Positions 43,143 to 50,320 of a stretch of 50,320 nt of DNA are shown here, piece after piece. Under the pieces are notes generated by a model that did not search any database, was not told the origin of the DNA, and saw only the letters and a program-made list of their open reading frames with translations. Position 1 is the first letter of the stretch; each line of letters opens with the position of its first letter. The stretch is from Mesorhizobium sp. Root102. GTDB taxonomy: Bacteria > Pseudomonadota > Alphaproteobacteria > Rhizobiales > Rhizobiaceae. Both the position numbers and the translations under genes were made by a program. Where the stretch lies: contig NZ_LMCP01000015.1 in NCBI RefSeq assembly GCF_001425625.1, positions 271 to 50,590 of the forward strand. The letters are read 5' to 3'.

Positions 43143-45509
43143 ATGAAGGCAGCATCCAAGTTTCTGAGCGCCGCGTCCGCGGTGACCCTGTCTGCGGCTC
43201 TTGTCGTGCCAGGCGCGCTCGCAGTGCAGTTCGTTGCCACATCGGCGGCCGAAGCCGCTGTCGTCAGCAGAGTCGAAGTGAGCGGCAACCAGCGTATCGA
43301 CGCTGAGACCATCCGCAATTACATCACCATCAAGCCGGGCAAGGCGTTCTCAAGCTCCGATATCGACAGCGCGGTCAAGGCGCTGTTCGGCACGGGTCTG
43401 TTCTCGGATGTGCAGATCAACCAGGTCGGCTCGACACTGGTGGTCAAGGTTGCCGAGTACCAGGTCGTCAACCAGGTGCTGTTCCAGAACAACAAGAAGC
43501 TCAAGGACAATGCGCTGGCGATGGCGGTGCAGCTGAAGCCGCGTGGAACGTTCTCGCAGGCGACGCTCGATGCCGACGTCGAATCGATCAAGGCTGCCTA
43601 CAAGCGGATTGGCCGCGACGATGTGACTGTGACCACGCAGGTCATGCAACTTGGCGACAACCGCGTGAACGTGGTCTTCAACATTGCTGAAGGTGATCGC
43701 ACGCAGATCGCGGCGATCAATTTCGTCGGCAACAGCGCCTATTCCAGCCGCCGCCTGTCGGATGTCATCAATACCAAGCGTTCGACCTGGCTTTCCTTCG
43801 TTCTGCGCGACGACGTCTATGACGACGACAAGCTGCGCGCCGACCAGGAACTGCTGCGCCGCTTCTATTACAATCACGGCTACGCCGACTTCCAGGTCGT
43901 ATCCGCTGTCGGCGAACTCGACAGCGCGACGAACAAGTACACGGTCACCATCACCGTCCAGGAGGGCGATCGCTATACGTTCGGCGACGTCAGTGTCGAA
44001 AGCACGATCCCGGAAGTCGACAGCAAGTCGCTGGAATCGGTGGTCGAGACCCGCAAGGGCGACGTCTACAACGCCAAGGACGTCGAGGATTCCATCATCG
44101 CCCTGACCGAGAAGGTGGCCGGTTCCGGCTACGCCTTCGCGCAGGTGACGCCACGCGGCGACCGTAATTTCGAGAACCACACCATTTCGGTGGTCTATAC
44201 GGTCGACCAGGGCACCAAGGCCTATATCGAGCGCATCGAGATCCGCGGCAACGATCGCACGCGTGACTATGTCATTCGCCGGGAGTTCGACGTCAGCGAA
44301 GGTGACGCCTTCAATCAGGTGCTCATCCAGCGCGCGAAGAAGCGTCTGGAGGCTCTGAATTACTTTGACAAAGTCGATATCTCGACGGTGCCGGGCTCGC
44401 AGCCTGACCAGGTCGTGCTGGTGGTCGACGTGGTCGAGAAGTCGACCGGTGAATTCTCGATCGGTGCCGGCTATTCGACCGGTGGCGACACGGCAGGTCC
44501 GTCCGTCGAAGGATCGATCACCGAGCGCAATTTCCTCGGCCGTGGCCAGTTCATCAAGCTGTCAGCTGGCGGTGGCAAGAATTCGCGCGACTACAGCATT
44601 TCGTTTACAGAGCCTTATTTCCTCGGACGGCGCATCGCCGCCGGCTTCGACGTCTTCAAGCAGACGAGGAATTACGACAACTACGACAGCGATACTGTGG
44701 GTGCGACGGTGCGTTTCGGCCTGCCGATCACCAACAGCATCTCGACCCAGCTTGCCTACAACATCTCGCAAGAGAAGTATGAGCTGGATGACGGCTGTGA
44801 CGCCAATGGCGACGGGATTCCCGACGCTGACTGCAGTGTTTCCACGGCTATTCTAGACGGCATAAAGCAAAGCCCTTGGATCAAGTCGTCGGTCAGCTTG
44901 GGGCTGGTTTACAACACCATTGACGACATGAAGAACCCGCACGAAGGCATCTACGCCACTACAACGGCCGAATTTGCAGGTCTCGGCGGCGATGCCAAGT
45001 ATGTGAAGGTGACCGGACGCGGCAGTATCTACCAGACGCTGTCAGAACAGTTTGACTTGGTTGGGCTCATTTCGGCTGGCGCAGGTCATGTGCAGGGTTA
45101 TGGCAGCGACGGCGAACTGCGCATCTTCGATCAGTTCCAGAGCAACGATCGCATGATCCGCGGCTTTGCTTATGGTGGCATTGGCCCTGTGGATCCTCTC
45201 ACCGGGGACCATCTCGGAGGCACCACCTATTTCAATGCCTCCGCGGAAGCTCAGTTCCCGCTCCCTGTCGTTCCGGAAAGCTTCGGTCTGCGTGGCGCCG
45301 TCTTTGCTGACGCGGCCACACTTTATGGCAGCAAGATTACGAGCGTTGCTCAGGAGTCGACCAACTTGGAGTTGCGTGCCTCGGTCGGCCTCGGCCTGAT
45401 GTGGGCCTCGCCGTTCGGGCCGATCCGTATCGACTATGCGATCCCGGTCAAGAAGGAAGCGCGCGACGACGTGCAGGAATTCAACTTCGGCATATCGACC
45501 CGCTTCTGA
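43143..45509 (+). CDS. bamA: Outer membrane protein assembly factor BamA
   Basis: 788-residue Omp85 protein that folds beta-barrels into the outer membrane. A signal peptide (FLSAASAVTLSAALVVPGALA, cleaved in the AAEA region) leads into five POTRA repeats (about 38-360, beginning VVSRVEVSGNQRIDAETIRNYI) and a C-terminal barrel (about 440-788) ending in FNFGISTRF, with the terminal Phe required as beta-signal. GTGEFSIGAGYSTGG marks the start of the barrel. Confidence 0.98.
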   Translation: MKAASKFLSAASAVTLSAALVVPGALAVQFVATSAAEAAVVSRVEVSGNQRIDAETIRNYITIKPGKAFSSSDIDSAVKALFGTGLFSDVQINQVGSTLVVKVAEYQVVNQVLFQNNKKLKDNALAMAVQLKPRGTFSQATLDADVESIKAAYKRIGRDDVTVTTQVMQLGDNRVNVVFNIAEGDRTQIAAINFVGNSAYSSRRLSDVINTKRSTWLSFVLRDDVYDDDKLRADQELLRRFYYNHGYADFQVVSAVGELDSATNKYTVTITVQEGDRYTFGDVSVESTIPEVDSKSLESVVETRKGDVYNAKDVEDSIIALTEKVAGSGYAFAQVTPRGDRNFENHTISVVYTVDQGTKAYIERIEIRGNDRTRDYVIRREFDVSEGDAFNQVLIQRAKKRLEALNYFDKVDISTVPGSQPDQVVLVVDVVEKSTGEFSIGAGYSTGGDTAGPSVEGSITERNFLGRGQFIKLSAGGGKNSRDYSISFTEPYFLGRRIAAGFDVFKQTRNYDNYDSDTVGATVRFGLPITNSISTQLAYNISQEKYELDDGCDANGDGIPDADCSVSTAILDGIKQSPWIKSSVSLGLVYNTIDDMKNPHEGIYATTTAEFAGLGGDAKYVKVTGRGSIYQTLSEQFDLVGLISAGAGHVQGYGSDGELRIFDQFQSNDRMIRGFAYGGIGPVDPLTGDHLGGTTYFNASAEAQFPLPVVPESFGLRGAVFADAATLYGSKITSVAQESTNLELRASVGLGLMWASPFGPIRIDYAIPVKKEARDDVQEFNFGISTRF

Positions 45510-45585
45510 TCGGCGGCCAACGATGCTCCCGGGTCCTACCAGGCCCGGGGGAAATGTACCGACCTAGCTGGATATAGCTTCTGGA

Positions 45586-46644
45586 ATGACCGATCCGGTG
45601 TTCTTCGCGCCATCACGCCGGTATACGGCGGGCGAAGTCGCGAATCTGACCGGCTCGGTGCTTGTCGATTCCGGCCACTCCGATATTTCGATCGAGGCGC
45701 TCGCGCCGGCCAGCGAGGGCGGCGAGAATGCGCTCGTCTTTGTCGACGGCAAGCGCAATTCCGCGCTGATGCCGTCGTTGCGGGCGGCCGCGGTCCTGTG
45801 CCCGGCGGAATTTGCCGGCAAGGCGCCGGCCGGCGTTGCCGTTCTGGTTCATCCGCGTCCGCAACAGGCCTTCGCGTTTTTCGGGCGCCTGCTGTTTCCG
45901 AGGGCGGCGACGCCAGGGCCGATGACCAGTGAAACCGGCGTTTCGCCGCATGCTCATGTCGATGCGACCGCACATGTCGAAGCCGGTGCCGTCATCGAGG
46001 CCGGCGCGGTCATCGGGCCGGGTGCTTCGATCGGTAGGGGTACCGTCATCGCGCCCAATGCCGTCATCGGACAATCCTGCCAGATCGGCCGCGATGGCTA
46101 TGTCGGTCCAGGTACCAGCATCCAGTACGCCTTGATCGGCAACCGCGTCATCATCCATGGCGGCGCCAGGATCGGTCAGGATGGTTTTGGCTTCGTCGGC
46201 GGCGCCAAGGGGCCCGAACGCGTGCCGCAGATCGGCCGTGTCGTCATTCAGGACGACGTCGAGATCGGCTCCAACACCACTGTCGATCGCGGCGCCATGT
46301 CGGATACGATCATTGGTCAGGGCACCAAGATCGACAATCTCGTGCAGATCGCCCATAACGTTCGCATCGGCCGCAATTGTATAATAGCCGGGCTTTCGGG
46401 TATTTCGGGTTCCGTGGTCGTGGGTGACAATGTCACCATGGGCGGCGGCGTCGGGCTTGCGGATCACCTGACCATCGGGTCCGGGGCCAAGCTTGCCGCC
46501 AGAAGTGGGTTTATGAGCAATGTCCCTGCAGGCGAGATCTGGGGCGGTTATCCGGCACAGCCGATGGCGGAAGCCATGCGGGAGATAGCCATGCTGCGCA
46601 AGCTCGCCAGGACCCGCAAACAGGGCGAGGGAGGCAATGGCTGA
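45586..46644 (+). CDS. lpxD: UDP-3-O-(3-hydroxyacyl)glucosamine N-acyltransferase
   Basis: 352-residue left-handed beta-helix acyltransferase, third step of lipid A synthesis. The N-terminal UDP-binding domain is followed by hexapeptide repeats from about residue 120 ([23 protein letters not shown]); the catalytic His is in [10 protein letters not shown]. The 76-bp gap after bamA holds a GC hairpin (45528-45549, CCCGGG arms) without a T tract. Its stop lies inside the fabZ start. Confidence 0.98.
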   Translation: MTDPVFFAPSRRYTAGEVANLTGSVLVDSGHSDISIEALAPASEGGENALVFVDGKRNSALMPSLRAAAVLCPAEFAGKAPAGVAVLVHPRPQQAFAFFGRLLFPRAATPGPMTSETGVSPHAHVDATAHVEAGAVIEAGAVIGPGASIGRGTVIAPNAVIGQSCQIGRDGYVGPGTSIQYALIGNRVIIHGGARIGQDGFGFVGGAKGPERVPQIGRVVIQDDVEIGSNTTVDRGAMSDTIIGQGTKIDNLVQIAHNVRIGRNCIIAGLSGISGSVVVGDNVTMGGGVGLADHLTIGSGAKLAARSGFMSNVPAGEIWGGYPAQPMAEAMREIAMLRKLARTRKQGEGGNG

Positions 46645-47104
46645 CATGATCGCGTCGACGACGCTGGAAGCGGTCGACATCATGGGGCTTATGAAGCTCC
46701 TGCCGCACCGCTATCCGTTCCTGATGATCGATCGAATCGTTGATATCGACGGCGACGAGTCCGCCGTCGGCATCAAGAATGTGACCATAAACGAGCCGCA
46801 TTTTCAGGGCCATTTCCCCGAGCAGCCGGTCATGCCGGGTGTGCTTATCGTTGAGGCGATGGCGCAGACCGCCGGCGCCATCTGCATCCGCAGCCTGGGC
46901 ACTGAAAAGCCGTCGCTGGTCTATTTCCTGACCATCGACAATGCCAAATTCCGCAAACCGGTCGTTCCCGGCGACCAGTTGAAGATCTATGTCAAGAAAA
47001 TCAAGAAACGCGGCAACCTGCTCAAATTCGCTTGTGAAGCCATGGTCGACGGCGCCAAGGCGGCCGAGGCCGAGATTTCAGCCATGATGGTCACCAGCGA
47101 CTGA
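46637..47104 (+). CDS. fabZ: 3-hydroxyacyl-ACP dehydratase FabZ
   Basis: 155-residue hot-dog-fold dehydratase supplying fatty acid elongation. The motifs [14 protein letters not shown] and [19 protein letters not shown] with active-site His59 and Glu73 are present. It overlaps lpxD by eight bases and is followed by lpxA after 7 bp. Confidence 0.98.
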   Translation: MADMIASTTLEAVDIMGLMKLLPHRYPFLMIDRIVDIDGDESAVGIKNVTINEPHFQGHFPEQPVMPGVLIVEAMAQTAGAICIRSLGTEKPSLVYFLTIDNAKFRKPVVPGDQLKIYVKKIKKRGNLLKFACEAMVDGAKAAEAEISAMMVTSD

Positions 47105-47111
47105 CGATCGA

Positions 47112-47951
47112 ATGCTTATGAAAATCAAGACATCCATCCATGCTTCCTCCGTTGTGGAGGAAGGCGCTCAAATCGGCCAAGGTGTGCGCATCGGACCGTT
47201 CTGCCACGTCGGCGCCGATGTGGTGATCGGCGATGACGTCGAACTGGTCAGTCATGTCTCGGTGATGGGTGCGACCACCATCGGTGCCTCGACCAAGGTC
47301 TATCCGATGGCGACATTGGGCGCACCGCCGCAGAACACCAAGCACAAGGGCGGTCGCACCACCCTGGTCATCGGCAAGAACTGCACGATCCGCGAAGGCG
47401 TGACCATGCATCTCGGCACCGATTCCAGCCGCGGCGAGACGACGGTCGGCGACAATGGCAATTTCCTCGCCTACGCCCACATTGCCCATGATTGCGTCGT
47501 CGGCAACAACGCGACGTTCGCCAATGGCGCGACACTGGGCGGCCACTGCGAGGTCGGCAACAACGTCTATATCGGCGGCCTGACCGCCGTGCATCAGTTT
47601 GTCCGCATCGGCGACAACGCCTTTCTGGGCGGCTGCTCCGCGATCGTCGGCGATGTCATCCCCTATGCCATCGCGGTCGGCAACCGCGCCAGTCTGCGCG
47701 GCCTCAACATCATCGGCCTGAAGCGCTCCGGCCAGCCACGGTCCGAAATCCTTGTGCTGCGCAAGGCTTACCGAATGATCTTCGATCGTTCCCGCACCGT
47801 TGGCGAGAACATCGAATTCGCCAAGGCGGAGTTCGCGTCGTCGCCGACCGCCATGAAGATCATCGATTTCATCACCAGTCGCGGCAAGCGGCACTATGCT
47901 GTGCCGTCGCTCAAGGGCGGCGATGGCGACGATGTCGATGACGAAGACTGA
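47112..47951 (+). CDS. lpxA: Acyl-ACP-UDP-N-acetylglucosamine O-acyltransferase
   Basis: 279-residue hexapeptide-repeat enzyme for the first lipid A step. Repeats begin at once (IHASSVVEEGAQIGQGVRIGPFCHVG), the catalytic His is in AHIAHDCVVG (about 126), and the C-terminal helical part carries NIIGLKRSG. An ATG six bases downstream (MKIKTSIH) is an equally plausible start. The end overlaps lpxI. Confidence 0.98.
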   Translation: MLMKIKTSIHASSVVEEGAQIGQGVRIGPFCHVGADVVIGDDVELVSHVSVMGATTIGASTKVYPMATLGAPPQNTKHKGGRTTLVIGKNCTIREGVTMHLGTDSSRGETTVGDNGNFLAYAHIAHDCVVGNNATFANGATLGGHCEVGNNVYIGGLTAVHQFVRIGDNAFLGGCSAIVGDVIPYAIAVGNRASLRGLNIIGLKRSGQPRSEILVLRKAYRMIFDRSRTVGENIEFAKAEFASSPTAMKIIDFITSRGKRHYAVPSLKGGDGDDVDDED

Positions 47952-48840
47952 GGCAGCGGCAGCGCGTCTTGGTCTTCCGCCGGGCTCCAGGGTCGGCATC
48001 ATCGCCGGCGGCGGCAGTCTGCCGGTCGAAGTCGCGGCCGGTTCGGCTGAACAGGGTTATCCGCCCTTCGTCATCCTGATGGAAGGCGAGGTCGACCGCA
48101 TGGCGGAGCTCTCCCGATATGAGCATGAAAGCCTCGCCCTGGAAGGTATCGGCTCGCTGATACCGTTGCTGAGGCGGCACCGGATCACCCATCTGGTGCT
48201 TGCCGGCGAGATCAAGCGCAGGCCAAGACTGACACAGCTCCGGCCGAGTCTCAGCCTGCTCGCAGTGATACCGGTTGTTGTCGCGGCGCTGGCGCGTGGC
48301 GACGATGGCCTGCTGAAGGTCTTGGCACGAGGCCTCGAAGCGCGGGGAATAAAGGTCGTCGGGGCGCATGAAATCGTGCCGAACCTTGTTGCCGCCGATG
48401 GCGTCCTGACGAAGGCCGAGCCACGGAAATCGGACTGGCTCGACATCAAGGCAGGCCTTGCGGCGGCAAAGGCAATCGGAGCGCTGGATATCGGCCAGGC
48501 GGCAATCGCCGTCGGGGGCCGGACCATTGCGCTGGAAGGCATCGAGGGGACGGCCGGGTTACTCGATCGTGCGAAGCTGCTGCGTGGCCATGGCCGTATT
48601 GCGGGGAAGATCCGCGGCGTGCTGGTCAAGTGCGCCAAGCCTGGTCAGGAACTGCGCGCGGATCTTCCTTCCATCGGCCCGCAAACGGTCGAAGCCGTGC
48701 ATGCGGCCGGGCTTGCCGGCATTGCCGTCGAGGCGGGACGTTCGCTGGTTCTCGAAGGCCCCGAAACCATAGCGCGCGCCAACGCACTCGGTCTGTTCGT
48801 CATTGGCCTGCCTGCCGCGACGGAGCCGGACAATGGCTGA
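47938..48840 (+). CDS. lpxI: UDP-2,3-diacylglucosamine pyrophosphatase LpxI
   Basis: About 300 residues of the DUF1009/LpxI family, which replaces LpxH in alphaproteobacteria and makes lipid X. Key stretches are VGIIAGGGSLPVEVA at the N-terminus, LAGEIKRRP, and the C-terminal domain with GQAAIAVGGRTIALEGIEGTAGLL and KCAKPGQELRADLPSIGPQTVE. The start is uncertain among ATGs at 47923, 47932 and 47938; all overlap the lpxA end. It overlaps lpxB by eight bases. Confidence 0.96.
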   Translation: MTKTEAAAARLGLPPGSRVGIIAGGGSLPVEVAAGSAEQGYPPFVILMEGEVDRMAELSRYEHESLALEGIGSLIPLLRRHRITHLVLAGEIKRRPRLTQLRPSLSLLAVIPVVVAALARGDDGLLKVLARGLEARGIKVVGAHEIVPNLVAADGVLTKAEPRKSDWLDIKAGLAAAKAIGALDIGQAAIAVGGRTIALEGIEGTAGLLDRAKLLRGHGRIAGKIRGVLVKCAKPGQELRADLPSIGPQTVEAVHAAGLAGIAVEAGRSLVLEGPETIARANALGLFVIGLPAATEPDNG

Positions 48841-50005
48841 CAGGGCATTGAAGATCGCGATCGTTGCCGGAGAAGAGTCCGGCGATCTGCTCGGCGCCGA
48901 CATCGTGCGTTCGCTCAAGCAGGCTACCGGGCGCGAGGTGCAACTCGTCGGCGTCGGCGGCCGCCATTTGCAGGCGATGGGACTGGCATCGCCATTCGAT
49001 GCCGGGGAGATCGCCCTCATGGGATTCAGCGCAATCTTGCGCGACCTGCCGCGCCTGATGCGGCGGATCAGACAACTGGCCAGGACCGTTGCGGACGAAA
49101 AGCCGGACTGCCTCGTCACCATCGACAGCCCGGACTTTTCATTGCGCGTCGCCAAAAAGGTGCGGGCGGCCAATCCATCGATCCCGATCATCCACTATGT
49201 CTGCCCGAGCGTCTGGGCGTGGCGGCCGGGCAGGGCGGTGGCGATGAAACCCTATGTCGACCATATCCTCTGCATCCTGCCGTTCGAGGTGAAGGAGCTC
49301 GAGCGGCTGGGCGGCCCACCGGGCACCTATGTCGGGCATCGCCTGACCCATGACGCCGGCGTGCTCGCCGCGGCCAAGGCGCAGGACCTGCCGCGCGATC
49401 TTGCTGCGGACCGCTTGAAGACGCTGCTTGTCCTGCCCGGGTCGCGGCGCGGTGAGGTACGGCGCCTGCTCGACCCGTTCGGCGAGACGGTGTCGATGCT
49501 GCGCGCTCGCGGACATCGCATGCGATTGTTGCTGCCGACGGTTCCGCATGTCGCCGACCTGGTCAAATCCTCGGTCAACCGCTGGGATGAGAAGCCTGAG
49601 ATCATTGTCGATCCCCAACGCAAATGGCAGGCCTTCGGCAAGGCCGATGCCGCGCTGATCGCGTCCGGGACGGTATCCCTGGAACTGGCGCTGGCGGGTG
49701 TGCCGATGGTCTCCTGCTACAGGCTCGATCCCGTCGCCCGCGCCGTGGCACCTTACCTGCTGTCGGTCTGGTCGGCACTGCTGCCCAATCTGATCTCGGA
49801 TCGCGCGCTGGTGCCGGAATTCTACAACGAATATGTCAAGCCGAACAATCTGGCCCGACAACTGGAAGCGCTGTTCGCGGATAGCGGGATGCGTGCCTGG
49901 CAGAAGCAAGGCTTCGCCGAGATCACGCGGCGTATGGCGACCAACAAGCCATCTGGAGAGATTGCGGCGGGCGTTGTGCTTCGTCACATAAAAAAGGCGC
50001 CCTGA
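48833..50005 (+). CDS. lpxB: Lipid-A-disaccharide synthase
   Basis: 390-residue glycosyltransferase (GT19) joining lipid X to UDP-diacylglucosamine. Marks are KIAIVAGEESGDLLGADIV, TIDSPDFSLRVAKK, YVCPSVWAWRPGRA, LPGSRRGEVRRLL and ASGTVSLELALAGVPMV. The last codons (KKAP, stop) form the left arm and loop of the transcription terminator. Confidence 0.98.
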   Translation: MADRALKIAIVAGEESGDLLGADIVRSLKQATGREVQLVGVGGRHLQAMGLASPFDAGEIALMGFSAILRDLPRLMRRIRQLARTVADEKPDCLVTIDSPDFSLRVAKKVRAANPSIPIIHYVCPSVWAWRPGRAVAMKPYVDHILCILPFEVKELERLGGPPGTYVGHRLTHDAGVLAAAKAQDLPRDLAADRLKTLLVLPGSRRGEVRRLLDPFGETVSMLRARGHRMRLLLPTVPHVADLVKSSVNRWDEKPEIIVDPQRKWQAFGKADAALIASGTVSLELALAGVPMVSCYRLDPVARAVAPYLLSVWSALLPNLISDRALVPEFYNEYVKPNNLARQLEALFADSGMRAWQKQGFAEITRRMATNKPSGEIAAGVVLRHIKKAP

Positions 50006-50017
50006 GGGGCGCCTTTT
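49992..50017. terminator. Bidirectional terminator between lpxB and gltA
   Basis: Eleven-pair stem AAAAGGCGCCC / GGGCGCCTTTT with loop TGAG. A and T tracts on both sides suit the convergent lpxB and gltA transcripts. The lpxB stop (TGA, 50003-50005) lies in the loop. Confidence 0.92.
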
Positions 50018-50035
50018 CAGTCCAGATAGCCTCGA

Positions 50036-50320
50036 TCACCGCTTGGCAATCGGGACGTAGTCACGCTCCGGCGCACCGGTATAGAGTTGGCGCGGGCGGC
50101 CGATCTTCTGGCGCGGATCCTCGATCATCTCTTTCCACTGCGCGATCCAGCCGACGGTACGGGCGACCGCGAACAGCACGGTGAACATGGTGGTGGGGAA
50201 GCCCAGCGCCTTCAGCGTGATGCCGGAATAGAAGTCGACATTCGGGTAGAGTTTCTTCTCGATGAAATAGGGATCGGTGAGGGCGATCTTTTCCAGCCCC
50301 ATGGCGATGTCGAGCAGCGG
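50036..50320 (-). CDS. gltA: Citrate synthase, C-terminal end (cut by window edge)
   Basis: The last 94 codons of type II citrate synthase, running off the right edge. [54 protein letters not shown] and the end [16 protein letters not shown] are characteristic; YSGI...AVARTVGW includes the C-terminal active-site Arg region. It is convergent with lpxB across the terminator. Confidence 0.97.
   Translation of the reverse strand, partial: PLLDIAMGLEKIALTDPYFIEKKLYPNVDFYSGITLKALGFPTTMFTVLFAVARTVGWIAQWKEMIEDPRQKIGRPRQLYTGAPERDYVPIAKR

Overview
The window reads as chromosome of a Rhizobiales (Hyphomicrobiales) alphaproteobacterium, most likely Mesorhizobium or a close relative. The basis is the GC-rich coding style, the block rpsB-tsf-pyrH-frr-uppS-cdsA-rseP-bamA-lpxD-fabZ-lpxA-lpxI-lpxB next to gltA in the order known from rhizobia, LpxI in place of LpxH, an EipB (DUF1849) protein, a polyhydroxyalkanoate phasin, and promoters resembling the rhizobial CTTGAC-N17-CTATAT type. 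No rRNA, tRNA, CRISPR array, prophage or plasmid gene was seen. The genus call is inference.

Layout. (1) 1-553: the end of an IS481-family insertion sequence, cut by the window edge, lying against a truncated second copy of the same end. (2) 661-7088, minus strand: a catabolic/transport operon transcribed from 7088 downward: DHDPS-family aldolase/dehydratase, GntR/FCD regulator, Tat-exported solute-binding protein, two permeases, an ATPase, and then a nucleoside deaminase that may or may not share the transcript. (3) 7191-11262, minus strand: pyrB, a dihydroorotase-like gene without its metal ligands, plsY and dprA, mostly with overlapping ends. (4) 11422-19104: an AidB-type acyl-CoA dehydrogenase, two small membrane proteins, ruvX (minus), a metal-dependent hydrolase, a small secreted protein, gatC, a GNAT acetyltransferase, gatA and a YdcF-type protein. 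(5) 19083-25493: DUF599, L-serine dehydratase, DUF1489, a VWA-like protein, a membrane-anchored J-domain protein, a D,D-carboxypeptidase with SPOR domain, and a phasin. (6) 25752-36396: clpS-clpA, a chloramphenicol-phosphotransferase-like kinase, PAP2 phosphatase, HIT protein, a GNAT/FemAB-like protein, a glycerophosphodiesterase, RidA, EipB, a PlsC-like acyltransferase and DUF4031. (7) 36443-50005: translation factors, then undecaprenyl/phospholipid precursor synthesis, then outer-membrane assembly and lipid A genes, facing gltA.

Most of the window is conserved core genome, and I found no clear unknown multi-gene system. The parts worth a second look are mainly regulatory or structural: a phasin promoter with two TGC-N3-GCA operators exactly 21 bp apart; an rpsB leader with mutually exclusive stems, one of which would cover the start region; a perfect 12-bp hairpin between rpsB and tsf; a 33-residue insertion near the active site of GatA; a PAP2 protein whose C-terminal tail copies the end of the neighbouring HIT gene; a pyrB-linked dihydroorotase homologue lacking its metal ligands; and a 21-bp tandem repeat that multiplies the dprA start codon.
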